This document shows, in pieces, positions 1 to 11,960 of a DNA stretch of 64,000 bases. The stretch spans positions 46,975,633 through 47,039,632 of the forward strand of contig NC_057768.1 in assembly GCF_010389155.1 (NCBI RefSeq), in the 5' to 3' direction. The position numbers were made by a program, and so were the translations under genes. Below the pieces are notes generated by a model. The model ran no database searches, was not told the DNA's origin, and saw only the letters and a program-made list of their open reading frames with translations. Source of the stretch: Erigeron canadensis. Lineage: Eukaryota; Streptophyta; Magnoliopsida; Asterales; Asteraceae. Every line of letters begins with the position of its first letter. Within the stretch, counting starts at the first letter, position 1.

Positions 1-7
1 TACTTGT

Positions 8-62
8 CTTGACTTTGACTGGTCAAAGTCAAGTGCCACGTCAGCAAAACTCATGACGTGGC
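8..62. repeat. Two inverted repeats at the window edge
   Basis: Positions 8..19 (CTTGACTTTGAC) and 22..33 (GTCAAAGTCAAG) are perfect 12-bp inverted arms around a 2-bp centre. Positions 35..42 (GCCACGTC) and 55..62 (GACGTGGC) form a second perfect 8-bp pair. Such paired TTGAC and ACGT palindromes are common in MITE interiors. The element, if that is what it is, is cut by the window start, so it cannot be classified. Confidence 0.5.
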
Positions 63-215
63 ATCAATAATGTGGCACTTCACGAGTTTCGTCTATTAAA
101 ACTAACGAGATACCCTTTATTAGGAATTTTTTGAAAATATGATCTTTTAAATAGACGAAAAAAATAGGTTACCTTTAATAGGAAATTCGTATAAATAAGT
201 TACCTTTTTATGGAT

Positions 216-260
216 TTAACCCTATATATATATATACCCTATATATATATATATATATTT
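216..260. repeat. (AT)n simple repeat
   Basis: Interrupted AT dinucleotide tract directly left of the partial Stowaway-like element. Confidence 0.8.
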
Positions 261-261
261 T

Positions 262-437
262 AAGTTGTGTTATATAATAGTTGATGAAAGTTATGCCAAT
301 GAAACTCACATCTAAAACACAATTAATTCATATAACTTTCATCAAATATTATATAATATAAACAAAAATATTTATGTTCAAAGTTCGTAAAGTTTGACTT
401 TGAAAATTCAAAAGTGGACAAGTTTAGTGGGACGGAG
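262..437. mobile_element. Partial Stowaway-like MITE
   Basis: The right end reads TGGGACGGAGAAAGTA, the reverse complement of the Stowaway/mariner-type terminus (CTCCCTCCGTCCCA-like). The interior has a hairpin pairing about 271..293 with 331..353 (arms containing GATGAAAGTTAT / ATAACTTTCATC). The matching left terminus is missing, so this is a right-hand portion truncated next to the AT tract. There is no coding capacity. Family call is from terminus similarity only. Confidence 0.5.
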
Positions 438-1026
438 AAAGTATATAATTTGTATCGCAGTAATATTCTTATTGATTTTTGCATTAACATCTGTATTTTT
501 TATTACTAGTTGTTCAATATATAGTATATATAAGTCGAACTACGCTTTTTTTTGCATCTTATTTTGTTTATTATAATTTATATGGTATAGAACTAGGCCT
601 TCAAAATTGATATCGTTCTACATAAACATTAGTATATATACTAAAAAGAGTGAATCGTTTTGCGTGCCGAATCTTTTATTTTTTTTCCTTCCACTACTTA
701 TGAACACGAAAAAAGCCCTTTTGGTCTAATACTCTTACAATAATGGTCCCCGTCAACTAACGATCGTTAAGTTTGGTCGGGTGTTTATCGGGAGTTATGA
801 AAACTGCTGCAAATCAGACCCTTTTCTTTAGCAGAGATTTACGATAATTAAATGCTATTTGAGTTTCTAAATTGACAGATTGACTTATTGTACACTTTTG
901 TAACTAAAATCAAGCATTACTTCTAAGTTAACAAAATTTACTTTTAATATGTCCGACCCGTAGCGAAATGTTGGGTCGATTGGATTTCGTGGGAACATTT
1001 TTTATTAATTTTTTGTTATGCTTTCA

Positions 1027-1080
<54 letters not shown>

Positions 1081-1694
1081 TATTATTATTATTTTCAATA
1101 ACAACCATCTTCTACCAATGCATATACATATCTATATGCCTATATAAATTAATGATACAAATATGTGTTTTATGTATATGTAGTTCATGTTAATTCCTTT
1201 TTTCGTATACATTTTTTAAAAAATGTATAAACTCGAATATATTGTTTTGGGGTTTTAATTTGACGTATGATGCTGTCAGTTTTTGGATTTTTCTAACCGA
1301 CTTCTACTTTTATATTGTAATCCCCATGTAAATGTTGCATAAAGTGATCTTGAAAACCGATTATAAATCTTATATATAATCGCACACAATAAACGTTTGA
1401 AAAACCGTATTAATTTTTAAGCTACCATATACATGAATGTAATGTTTTTTGGGACAACGCACAAAATGAGATATCTCGTTGCACTCCAAAAAGTGGATAT
1501 GGTGGAAACCATGATATTCAATGATTTTTGTTTCATGTATGTTAAATTAGTTTTAGTTTTACGATGTGAATATGAATCCTTTTAATTATTTTAGCTTCAA
1601 AGTATTCTTATATCATCATGTATCATATAGAGGCCAGTTATATAATTCACTATTAGCTAAAAATAAGCATATATATTTTACGTGAAATTTTTAT
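438..1694. other. Intergenic, no gene seen
   Basis: AT-rich sequence with stop codons in all frames. Apart from an (ATT)n tract at 1028..1094 I see no gene, RNA or clear transposon terminus. Confidence 0.6.
1028..1094. repeat. (ATT)n microsatellite
   Basis: About 20 units of ATT/TTA with one interruption (ACT). Confidence 0.9.
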
Positions 1695-1988
1695 TTGAAA
1701 ACTAAAATTTTTGTGAAAACTAAAAAACTGGTCAAAACACACTGTGATTAGAATTAACACAATGTGTTTTTATTGTGTAATCTAAAAATACATTGTGTTA
1801 AGTTGTAAATCACAATGTGTTTTTGATAGCGTGGAAATAAAAAAATTGTTCAAACACAATGTGATATGAACTTAACACAATGTGTTTTCTAAAAAAAATA
1901 AAAAAAATTAAAAACACATTGTGTTAAATTCATATCACGGTGTGTTTTGACCAGTTTTCTAATTTTCACGAAAATTTTAGTTTTCAAA
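1695..1988. mobile_element. Inverted-repeat MITE with AACACAATGTG motifs
   Basis: Terminal inverted repeats of about 53 bp: 1695..1748 and 1935..1988 both run from TGAAAACTAAAATTTT to ACACTGTGAT (right copy ACACCGTGAT). The interior carries repeated near-palindromic AACACAATGTGTTTT units in both orientations, so the whole element can fold back on itself. It has no ORF. A target duplication was not found, so the superfamily is unassigned. Confidence 0.65.
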
Positions 1989-2639
1989 TGATCATAACCC
2001 TATTTTCACCTATAACAGGTGGGGTGATTCACTTCTCTCTATATAAGTATAAGTTGTCATTTTTACCAAATAAATTATTATAATTGCGTTGTCATTTATT
2101 TAGCCGTGTCATTTAAATGTTCTTAATCATCAATCCTAATCGGCTAATCATTAGTATTTTTATTTTTATTCTTTTTAAATAATAAATTAAAAAGCCAAAG
2201 ACAAAATTAGAACTCAAGACTTCTAACTTTTAATATTGTGCACAAATCACTTGATCTAACTTAATAGCTGGTTACTTTTACAAACTACTATAGATATTCA
2301 ATGAAAACTAACACTAATGCTAATTTGAAGACACTGATAATATCCATGTATTATAATAATGTAAAAATCAAACCCTTATGAAAATACATGCAATACGAGA
2401 TTGATGCATATTATTTTCTCAAAACATGCCGTTACAAAACTGCGTTAGTATTTTACATTTGTATTTTAAACTTTTCATATATAAACGTTGGCTTTGTATT
2501 TAAGCGTTATTTTTTTTCAAGGTTTTTTTTGTCATGTTTTTACTTCCGGTTCATATTTCATTTGCTTTTCAAAAGTTGATTTGCGGTTCATATTTTTTTC
2601 TTTATGTTATTATATTATATTATATTCTTCTTTCTTACT
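1989..2639. other. Intergenic, no gene seen
   Basis: AT-rich, no ORF with protein-like composition. The short open frames at 2388..2685 are Phe/Tyr/Ile-rich translations of AT-rich DNA and overlap each other in two frames. Confidence 0.55.
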
Positions 2640-2790
2640 ATTGACATACCAATATATTGTTAACCACTTAAATAATGATAATTAATTATACAATATGTTA
2701 GTTTTATGGACTTTTAATGCATCAAAATGATGTTTTTAAGTGTTCTTACCGTGTTTTCATTTTAAGAGTGTTCTCACTTGAAAACCACTA
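2640..2790. mobile_element. Half copy of a fold-back MITE (copy D)
   Basis: Matches the right half of the fold-back MITE seen intact at 26818..27185 and 48000..48358: the run from ATATTGTTAA through ACTTAAATAATGATAATTA to the TTTTAAGAGTGTTCTCA end. The left arm is absent, so this copy cannot fold back. Non-coding. Confidence 0.6.
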
Positions 2791-2958
2791 TATATATATA
2801 TTAATGGATTATATTGTGAAAAATTAACATTAACATAAAAATATTACACTAGATTTAGGCCCATGATAAATACATTGCAGGTTTGTGACATTTTAAAAAT
2901 AAAATTAATTATTAAATAAATGTAACAAAACAAACTTTTTGAAGTTGTGATTGAATTG

Positions 2959-3985
2959 ATATTTTAAAATATCTGCAAAAACAAAATGATAAAGATGTAA
3001 AAAATAAAAATATTACGCTGGACAATAATCCAGTAATAATATACATTAACTTCAATTATAATATAATAGTGCTCAGGGCCGCCCATTTGACGAGTAACCT
3101 CATGATATATAGATCTTATAATAATTGAGAGACAAAAAGTGTACGACAACTATCACAACTTAATCAATACGAAAGCTAAAGAAGAAACATATGAAAATTA
3201 ACTCTATATAAATATTGATTTCAGTTTACCAATTTTTTTCAACTTTAGTTAAATAAAAAGATAAACAAATAGTGTATGACCAATATCACAACTTAATCAA
3301 TACGAAATCTAAAGAAGAAACATATGAAAATTAACTTCATATAAATATTGATTTTAGTTTACCCTTTTTTTCTTTCTAACTTTAGTTAATTAAAAAGAGA
3401 AACAAAAAGTGTATGACCAATATCACAAATTAATCAATACAAAAGTTAAAAAAGAAACATATGAAAATTAACTTCATATAAATATTAATTCAAGTTTACC
3501 TTTTTTTTTCAACTTTAATTAAATAAAAAGAGAAACAAAAATTGTTTGACCAATATCATAACTTAATCAATACGAAATCTAAAGAAGAAACATATGATAA
3601 TTAACTCCATATAAATATTTATTCCAGTTTACCCTTTTTTTTCAACTTTAGTAAAATAATAAGAAAAACAAAAAGTGTAGATAGATAATAATAATAATAA
3701 TAATAAAGATTTTTTTATAAGATGTTTTTTTTATTAAAGGTTGGTCATTTTTTATTAAATAAGTTTTATAAAAATAGCTGATTAATGAGGAGGGAATATT
3801 AAGCTAAAGGAGGAGGATTAGGGGTGTCAAGTGTACCCCCAACCCCCTCTTATTATTATTTTTTTTCCAACTTTAATATATTTTAAAATATGTGCAAAAA
3901 CAAAATGATAAAGATGTAAAAAATAAAAATATTACACAGGATAATAATCCAATAATAATATACATTAACTTCAATTATAATATAT
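2959..3985. repeat. Direct repeat pair bracketing a tandem array
   Basis: Positions 2959..3066 and 3878..3985 are about 108-bp near-identical direct repeats, both from ATATTTTAAAATAT to ACTTCAATTATAATATA. They flank the tandem array at 3128..3680. This could be the outermost units of one complex repeat, or duplicated flanks. No coding sequence. Confidence 0.7.
3128..3680. repeat. Tandem array, about 134 bp x 4
   Basis: Units begin near 3128, 3260, 3398 and 3530, with a fifth partial start at 3664. Each has the anchors ACAAAAAGTGTATGACCA-like, ACTTAATCAATACGAAA and AAAGAAGAAACATATGA, followed by a T-rich stretch of variable length that accounts for spacing differences of 132-138 bp. Satellite-like, non-coding. 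Confidence 0.85.
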
Positions 3986-4479
3986 AGTAAGTCAAATAAA
4001 AGTACGTCACCTCACACGTACATAGCTAATATAGTTTACTAATCTGGTACTTTTGCAATGTAACGATGATAACTAAAAAACATTATGAGGTTTGGTTTGT
4101 GTATGTTATAGTAATTAGTTATGTCAGTTATGGGGATTAAATAGTTGAAAAGGATATGAATAGATGGTTAACTAGAAACTGGAAAATATAGAAGCTACCT
4201 GTGCCCTGTGTGCCAAAAATTCGTGAAAGTGGTATTCCATCTATACACTAGTTTGGAATAATTATTGGTTTCTTTAATCCCATTAATTATTTTGAAAAAT
4301 AGGGATATTGATGATAGGTAGTTAAAACAATACTATCGAGTCAAATTATGATATAAACGATTGACTAAAGTCAGAAGTTTTTTAATACCAAAACAATACT
4401 ATCGAGTCAAAAATTACTATTAAAAGAAAGAACCACTTAGAAAAGAGGCTAGCTCATATCATATAAACTAAGACCAAAT
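3986..4479. other. Intergenic, no gene seen
   Basis: AT-rich. A short duplication of the phrase AAAACAATACTATCGAGTCA occurs near 4326 and 4391. Nothing else recognised. Confidence 0.5.
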
Positions 4480-4740
4480 AAACCGTTCTTGGGAATTAAT
4501 GCCCTTTATGTCTTTCAGCCAAATGTTGGTTACGAGTTCGAAACCTTTGAAATGCATATTGGGAATTAGTCTTTGCCAATGAGGTGAGATATGAGGGTTT
4601 TCTCTAGCATTTAGCTGGTTTCCTCTAGAACGATAGCGAGACTTCCATCGCCAGTCATGCCCTCAGATTGACTGTGCGGGAGACGTGGTTGATTCTCTAC
4701 CGGACGATGAAGTGGTATACCGCTAAGCCCAATTACCACT
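4480..4740 (+). mobile_element. Possible SINE-like repeat, degenerate
   Basis: A B-box-like GAGTTCGAAACC lies near 4535, followed by GC-richer non-coding sequence (4600..4740) unlike the AT-rich surroundings. The open frame on the other strand (4611..4820) is a by-product. No target duplication or clear A box was found. Confidence 0.3.
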
Positions 4741-4921
4741 ACTATGGAAAATAAAAAACCAAATATACCATAATTCAAATTGTTTGGATAGACTATATCA
4801 CAACCCACTTGATCAATCATCTGGCATTTCAGGATAGAACACCCGAAAGCTTTTGAAATGACACGATATTTGATTGATTAGTTGCATACATAAGGGAGTT
4901 TTCCATAATTCAAACAAATTG

Positions 4922-5148
4922 GATTAGATCAAGTGGTTGATCGAAGCTCTTGCCTCTAGAGATAAAGATCATCATGTTTCGTAATACTGAAGTTCTTTTT
5001 CTACATTTGCTAGAACTAGAAAACAACCTCTTTATTTTTGATAGAGGTAAAACTGTCTACATCTCAACATCTCTCATATGTGGTCGAAGATAGTATAAGA
5101 CCCAAATCCGTGGAAGGCGACTTTGTGGATATCTTACTTACTTACTTA
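4922..5148 (+). mobile_element. SINE, same family as 27196..27428
   Basis: Begins with an A-box-like GATCAAGTGGTTG and a CTCTTGCCTCTAGAGA stretch matching the younger SINE at 27196. Towards its 3' end it shares GGTAAAACTGTCTACATCTC and the GAAGGCGACTTTGTGG segment with that copy. The B box is decayed and no target duplication is visible, so it is an older copy. Confidence 0.6.
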
Positions 5149-6441
5149 CCATGATTCAAAATACTGGCGAATCCAATATAATTAATAGGGATAGACTCCA
5201 ATCCAAACAATAAAATTTTGCTAAGTTTTTCTTTCAATGCTTTTTCATTCTTTTAACATCTATGTTAGCTTGGCGTCACATCAACATTTCTTAAATGGCA
5301 TACTAACTGACACACCAACAAGAAATCTTTACTTTGTCACCGTATATACACATACATATATAAAATAAATCATTCAAAGAAACCAAATGACGAAGCAAAC
5401 AACTCGTCAGTTGTTCACCGAAGAAGACCAAATGGAGGCACATGTTGGGTTAAACACATTGTAATTGGCCCATAAAATTCAGGTTTGGAAATAACGGGCT
5501 TAACGAGGCCCATTTCTCATGGACTTGAATAATAATACTGTTGTTTTATCTTCAGATAAGTAGATAACTATATATGTGGCCCATACAAATAGGTGAAATA
5601 GGTGTGTTTACTCGCGTATTATCAGTACGTCTGTACATGAAGGAGTGTCAAAGGTGTAGAGGCGGTAAAGCATACAAAGCTGGTATTGAACTGGAGTTAG
5701 CGTTGTTACCATTTCACAAGAGTATGAAGTCCATATATATGGCCACATAGATACAGTTGAAAATAATGTCACGTTAACGTTACACCAAAAAAGCTAGTAA
5801 AATACCACCACCTTAAGTCCTTAATACCATGTTGAAGTCGTAAGACATCTCCCAATAATACTAAACCAACCCCTAAAATTCCATCTTGAAAAAGAGAGAA
5901 CCATTGGATGAAAACAATCAATTGAGTTTGGACGGTTAGATTGCTTCCCTATCTAAACTTCCTTTTTTATTTAACATTTACCTTATATTTACATTAGATT
6001 AAATAATATTATATACGGAGTACTAGACTAGATATTTAAATAAATTAAATTACTTTACACGAAAGTTGTAAACAATTGAACATTGAGTAAATACTCTTGC
6101 TAATCTTACACAACATAAAAGAAATGATTAATAAATATTGGGTAACAATAGTTGTAAATGACGGTATGATATTTCGATATTATTTTTGTTTATTTACTAA
6201 CTAACTTAACTCGCGGGTTCAACCAGAGCTTTATTAATAAAAGTTTTATAATAATAAGTTACGTTAATATTTAAGAATTATGGAATAGTTCAAACATCAT
6301 CATAACCTCGGAATAGTATATATTATATTTCGAATAAATATAATTAGTTAATTAATCAAAAAAACTAAACTTTTTAAAAAAATTAAAGACGATAAATAAG
6401 CTATTTTTATAAAATGATGATGTCATGACAATTGTATTTTA
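5149..6441. other. Intergenic with an orphan Helitron 5' end
   Basis: No gene. At 5848 the sequence after an A reads TCTCCCAATAATACTAAACC, matching the 5' terminus of the Helitron starting at 6442, and both then share a CCATTGGATGAAAAC / CCCTTGAATGAAAAA region about 70 bp in. No separate 3' end is seen for this copy. Confidence 0.5.
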
Positions 6442-8703
6442 TCTCCCAATAATAATAAAAAAGCCTTTTAAATTCATTTTTAGAAAAGCTATAACCCTTG
6501 AATGAAAAACAAAAATCAATATTAGCCTTTTGATTGATTTGCTTACCTCATTTACCATTTTTAGATTTTATTAAAGAAACTTATGGTTACATTATATGTG
6601 AAGATCGAATAATTCTAAACAAGCCAGAAATTGGTTCATGTTTGTTAAGAGTTTTATTTTGAGTTTAAAACTAACAAAAGGAAAGAATATTGATAAAAGG
6701 AAATTGAGTAAACCAAAATTAAAGGGTTATACGAAGGCACATATATAATTTAGTAGATTTTGAAAATCACCTTATAGATTGTTAATTTAGTTTCATGTAA
6801 AAATTTGTATATAACTTTTATAGTTATAATGTAGATTTTAAAATGTTAAAAGGATGTAATCAAAATATTTAAAACACAAGAAAAATATATAAAAATAAAA
6901 ATATATATATGAATAAACTTTTACCCAGATTAAAAACCATAATCATTTTTGAGCCAGTTTTACTTTTCATAATTTATAGTTTTTTGTACGAAATAAATTA
7001 TTAGAATATTTAGATGTTAGATAATTACTAAAATTTTAAAAAAATTCATATATTGAAAGAATGAATTTGTTTCAGTATCTTTAGACAAAAATAATATTGA
7101 TAGTAATTTTACAAATATATATAAAAAAAAAGAACTAAACGATAAAAAAATAGTTTTATTGATTATAAAATATATTAGATTGGATTTTAGATAATTTGTT
7201 AATAATAAGGTTTATTTTTAAAAAGATAAAGATGAAAATACAAAAAAAAAAAAAAAGATTAAAAAAAACGTAGGAGAGAGAGAACAGAAAATATAATTTT
7301 AAGGGTTTTAAAGGGTGCAAATGTATCTTAAACCTCCTCTTTTAATTATGATAGATATCATAACGTGATTTTAGACCCACTTATAAAACATACAAATACA
7401 AAATATGTTGAATATGACATGTCAAATGTAGATAATATCATAATTTTTAATCAAAACCATTTTGATTTTAATATATTTTTCATAATTTTTCCAATCGTCT
7501 TTTTAAAAAAAAAAAAATTAAAATCTATTTTTGTATTGGTCAACTTTCCGATAACTTAAAAACATTTAAATTAACATTTATACTTTATATAAAATTTATA
7601 AAGTTATAACTATTTAACTAATAATTATCTTTTAAATGATAAATTAAACCGCTACGACATTGTCTCTTAATATACTAATTAATAATAGCACAAGATGAAA
7701 ATATACTATTAAAATTAATGGTGAGGATTTAAAATTATTTTGAAATTTTGACAATTAATCATAATCCAAATGTTAAGGATAAAGTTGTTTCAACTTGAAA
7801 GAATCTTTATCCTATATAAATACTAATTGTGGGGTTTAGTATTATAAAACAATTATTAAAGTAAAACAAATAAGACAAAATTTACATCATGGTTAAATTG
7901 ATGCTAAATATTCACGAAGTAAATGATGCACAATGATTTTCATGATGCACGTTGGTTTTTAGTAAAAAGAAACCTATTGATTTATTTATTCTACTTTAAT
8001 ACTTGTTTTATTTTACCTTAAACCTATTAATTGTTATAGATTTGTTAATTTTCCTTTTGAAGTTTTTTATAAATAGTAATGTACGAGATTTAAAAATTGA
8101 GAAATAAACTGTAAAAAGATGAAAGGTGAAAAAAAAGTGATAGTTTTTTTTAATATTTAAATCTTAAGTAAATGATAAAAATAATATTTAGTTTAAATAA
8201 AGTAAAATAATATTTAGTAGTAAAACGGTTTTTGTAACTGTTTTACCACTATAGGGATGATTAATGAAAAAACCTTCGACGATGGATAGTTCACGTTGAT
8301 AAAATGAACAAACCATAGGGACAGTTTTTGTAATTTACTCTCATTTTAAAGTTTTTATGGACTTCTTATTTTAATTTATAACTATAACAATAAAAGTCAA
8401 AATTGAAAGAAAAACTTGACATGAGTTTTTAATTAGTCAAATATAAAACAAATACATATATGCGGCTTATTAAGCCTTCAATTTAGATATTTAATTTATA
8501 AAGTTTTGCCTCTTTTACAAAAGTTAACTGTAAGATATTTTTAAAAAAATTAATAATTAATTTACAAAAAAGTTATAGTTTCAATTATAATTAAGAGAAG
8601 TTTTTCTTACGTTTAAGGGTTTCGTCATAAAGTGTACTTCTATTGGAATATTTTGTATACTTTATGTGTGTTATCCCGCGTATTACGCGGGTTAATAATC
8701 TAG
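6442..8703 (+). mobile_element. Non-autonomous Helitron
   Basis: The 5' end is TC (TCTCCCAATAATAATAAAA) preceded by A. The 3' end is the hairpin CCCGCG-TATTA-CGCGGG at 8675..8691, then eight bases and CTAG at 8700..8703, followed by T. This is the Helitron signature of TC...hairpin...CTRR with insertion between A and T. No Rep/helicase ORF is present, so it must depend on proteins supplied elsewhere. A MITE lies inside it at 7845..8010. The pairing of these two ends across 2.26 kb is inferred from family similarity to 23897..24471. Confidence 0.6.
7845..8010. mobile_element. MITE, copy 1 of a two-copy family
   Basis: Terminal inverted repeats: TAAAACAATTATTAAAGTAA at the left and TACTTTAATACTTGTTTTA at the right. 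Its interior has a ATGCACAATGATTTTCATGA palindrome. The whole is closely related to 60203..60377. It lies inside a Helitron. Non-coding. Confidence 0.7.
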
Positions 8704-9143
8704 TAAGGTAATGTAATTGGAAATTTAATTACGAATAGTATTTTCTGTTGTGTTTTAATAAAGGAAAGAGATATTTTCTTTTGTGAAACTTAAGTTGAGT
8801 AATACATTAGGCTTCTTTTCCTTTTGGTTGATTCTAGAAGCACAGAATTAATAAGTAATTCAGATTCTTTGGTTGTTTTAAGTCGCAAGCTACTGAAACC
8901 ACTTTTCATGTGAGTGCTTCCGGTCATCCGGTGGGTTCGATTATCATCAATTCGTCTTGTGTAAGTTTTACCAAGCTATAAATTAAGGCCATTCATTCAT
9001 GTATCACAAGCTAAAATTAATTTATTTGCTATTCGTTAATCAAGCTCATCCATTCCTTATACGTATATGGGTGAATATATTTGATCACAAGTTGCGTGAT
9101 AGACAACTGAACATATATTTACCGAAATAATTATTATATCAAA

Positions 9144-9356
9144 CTAGCACATGGTACCGCAGCAGAGTGTGGTGGTGGTGTCAGTTACAACGGTGTGATG
9201 GTGGCGGTGAGTGTTATTGATGGCGACGACATCGAATGATGTAGGTTGATGTAAATGTAATTAATTAATGTAAAAGTAGTAGAAGAAATATGTTAGAAGA
9301 CAAAGGTTTAAACTTTAAAGTGTATAATATATTAAGAGTAAATTTTTATTAGTAGA
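9144..9356 (-). mobile_element. Small Helitron-like element
   Basis: Read on the minus strand, the 5' end is TCTACTAATAAAAATTTACT at 9356 and the 3' end is CTAG at 9147..9144 followed by T. The GC-richer, GGTGG-rich stretch at 9160..9230 lies just inside the 3' end. The base before the 5' TC is T, not the expected A, so the 5' boundary is tentative. Confidence 0.4.
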
Positions 9357-9781
9357 AAAACATGATTGATTAAGAATAAATTGATCACTTCTAAACTCTT
9401 ATTTTTAAACTTTTCAACAAAGTGTTATAAACTCTTGTTTATAATGTAGTAAAGATATCAATATGTATTAAGCAACAAAACGTACGTGAAATTAAGTTAA
9501 AAGAGAGCGAGCTCCAATTTTTATTAATTAATAGTTATTCAGATTGGCCACACCTCTGGCGTTCTGTACAAACAAATCAAATCAAATTTCGCTTACAATT
9601 TCAGATCTCTCGATTCCCAAGGGAAGATCGATCTTAAATAATCATCAGTTATAATCAGGCCGGTATGATGATCTTAATTATTCGTAATTAAAACATATAC
9701 TACAGTAATTAACTATCTTAATTAGCTTCGTCAATCCATCCATCCACCCATAATCCTGATACACGAAATCTCAAACTTAAC
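9357..9781. other. 3' flank of the TPR gene
   Basis: AT-rich sequence downstream of the minus-strand TPR gene; its 3' untranslated region should lie in the right-hand part. No other gene seen. Confidence 0.5.
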
Positions 9782-10757
9782 CTAGAAAACGGCAACCGCT
9801 CCAGGAACCAACACCTTATTAGATCCCAAATCTTGTTCTTCATCATCTTCGGCTTCCCACATAAATTGCGCATATGCTCCCATCACCATACTGCGCCATT
9901 TTCAATAATTAAACAATTACTAATAGTTTAACACTCGTACTCATATATAATACATTAGTATTTGATATGAAACATATAATTTATGTATATATAGTACCAA
10001 TCATGAGGAGAGGCAACAACAGCTTGATCAAAGTAAGATTGAGCTCGTTCTCCGTCTCTTTGTGTTTCCCAAATTAATTTACCATACAAGGATAACAGTT
10101 CCCCGTCTCCGGGACTAGCTAGTATCGCTCTCCCATAACACTCCTCGGCTTTAACGCTATCTCCTTCTACCTGTAATTAACCGGCCGGCCAGTATTAATG
10201 TAAAATGAATCAAATATATATATACACGCACGTTACGCTATACCTACCTCGTGCAAGAACTTGCCATAGTTTCTAAGTATAAGAGGATCGTTAGGGTTCG
10301 ACTTCAACATTTTTTGATAATGCGCACCAATCTTCTTTTGTTCGTTATTATTGTCACTTCCACCAAACCCATCTCGGCCATTTCCACTATCAAAACATTT
10401 CTTCGCAAACTCGAATGAGGTGACACTACTACTAGTATCACTAACAACATCTTCATCCGAAAACGAGTGATAATCCTCGTCTACTTCTGGTAACATGTTT
10501 GGAAACGTGGACTGCGATCCAGAACGACTGATGATCATTGATTTCAATCGAATAAGCGCCTGGGGTTCAGATATAGCTCTGCTGATCCTTCCACGGTGGT
10601 TGTTGTTGTTCAGTTCCAAATGTAACAAAGACGAAAATTCATATTTTTCCCAACTAGAAAACGAATCGTGGCGTTGAGGAATGGTGAATCTAGGTGCACC
10701 CGGCAGTAACGACGAGTTAATGGTTCCCGAACCAGTTCGGAGTAAAACAGATGACAT
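9782..10757 (-). CDS. TPR-repeat protein, three exons
   Basis: Exons on the minus strand: 10248..10757, 9998..10170 and 9782..9890, giving 263 residues. Each junction is GT-AG (donor GAG|GTAGGT; acceptor ACAG|GTAGAA; donor TG|GTAC; acceptor GCAG|TATGG). Residues 1-130 are a low-complexity, Ser-rich N-terminus opening MSSVLLRTGSGTINSSLLP. Residues from about 145 to 245 contain tetratricopeptide helices: AHYQKMLKSNPNDPLILRNY, then AEECYGRAILASPGDGELLS, then RAQSYFDQAVVASPHD, each with the small/aromatic spacing and closing Pro of a TPR. The protein ends with an acidic EAEDDEEQ segment. It resembles a plant-specific family of short TPR-like proteins with an LLRS-type N-terminus. TPRs bind protein partners; no specific partner or enzymatic role can be read from the sequence. 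The start is the first ATG, about 45 bp downstream of a TATATATAT stretch near 10805. Confidence 0.88.
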
Positions 10758-10933
10758 CGTTAGTTTTTAATTTCAAAAGTCTTTGTGGAATAAGTTTAAG
10801 ATCATATATATATAGCTGTTTTTCTTTTTTTTGGCAACAAGGTTGAATAAGAAGCAAGTGTTTGTATGAGTTCATATATATTATGCGAGTATAGTAGAGG
10901 CTTTATGAACGGTGTTAGATTAATTAGTAGTGT

Positions 10934-10939
10934 ACACGT
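10934..10939. promoter_or_regulatory. G-box upstream of the TPR gene
   Basis: CACGTG in the perfect palindrome TACACGTGTA, about 177 bp upstream of the TPR start codon. G-box/ABRE cores bind bZIP and bHLH factors; function here is inferred from sequence alone. Confidence 0.4.
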
Positions 10940-11319
10940 GTAAGGGGTGATCCATCCATCCATGCATGATTCCATGTGATGAGAGAGAGAGAGAGATCAC
11001 ATGCCCGTATATAACTATGCACACCCGGTGGAGTAGCAGGCGTTAGTGTGTCTTCATTAATAACTTAACGGAAGCACAGGGGCGAAGCTACTCAGGAACC
11101 ATGGTTGGTCATCCGTCCTAAAATATAAAACCGGTATAATGTTAATTAGTACGAGTAGTAGTATAATGTTAAACTTTTTTTCTTTTTGTTTCTCATTTAT
11201 CTATACTATCATACAACTATTTTGCCCTTTTTAAAAATCTCAATTCATCATTTAAAGTATCTAAAATACCCCTCTTTTTTATTCATAAATTTAAACATTC
11301 TTAGCTAATATACCTATAA

Positions 11320-11960
11320 TACCCTTAAATCTCAACCATTTATTTTCTTCTCTCCTCAAATCTCAACCACTCATATTTTTTTCTCTCCTCCATAAATCAT
11401 TTTTTTCCTTTAATTCATTCAAAATCTTTTATCTCAAAAACCGTATATCGATAAATTATAAAAATTGTATGGGTGTTCTTAATATTTCATGCTCTTTCAA
11501 TAGAGATGTCATGCGATATACTTTCGACGAATTTTTAAATGCGAAGACGAAACCCGTACGAATAAAATATTTGGCTATCACATTCTATGACTTATCACCT
11601 ATCACCCCTACCATCTTACCGCTGCAATGCGCGAACACTTTCCCTCGTAAATATTAATTCACTCTTCTATTTTCTTGGCCTGGCTATTAAGTAAGAATAC
11701 ATATATAGGTTTACGAGAGAGTATACGTGCATTGCGGCGGTAAATTTGTGGGAGTGATAGGTCATAGAGTGTGATAGGTCATAGGAAGTATATAGTGTGA
11801 TAGCCAAATGTCTTATCTGTACGGGCTCTGTCCTCGGATTTAAAAATTCATCGAAAGTATATCGAATGACATCTCTAATGAAAAATTTATGGAAGAGAGA
11901 AAAAATGAGTGTTTGAGATTTAAGGAGAGAAATGAAAATGAGTTGAAAAGTTAAAAAGTT
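11320..11960. mobile_element. Large fold-back inverted repeat element
   Basis: The left arm (about 11330..11660) and right arm (about 11695..11950) are inverted copies. Matching landmarks are TTATCACC with TGATAGGTCATA, CCGCTGCAATGCGCG with TGCATTGCGGCGG, GAGATGTCAT with ATGACATCTC, and the CTCTCCTCCATAAAT / ATTTATGGAAGAGAG pair. Long, nearly symmetrical arms with little spacer suggest a Mutator-like or fold-back element. No target duplication was found. The open frame 11469..11657 lies inside one arm and is not a gene. Confidence 0.6.

Noticed and set aside
3128..3680. CRISPR-like spaced repeats
   Set aside because: Units are 134-bp contiguous satellite repeats without unique spacers, in plant DNA.
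4611..4820. 69-residue open frame on the minus strand
   Set aside because: Located in a repeat-like GC-richer block; composition and position suggest a by-product.
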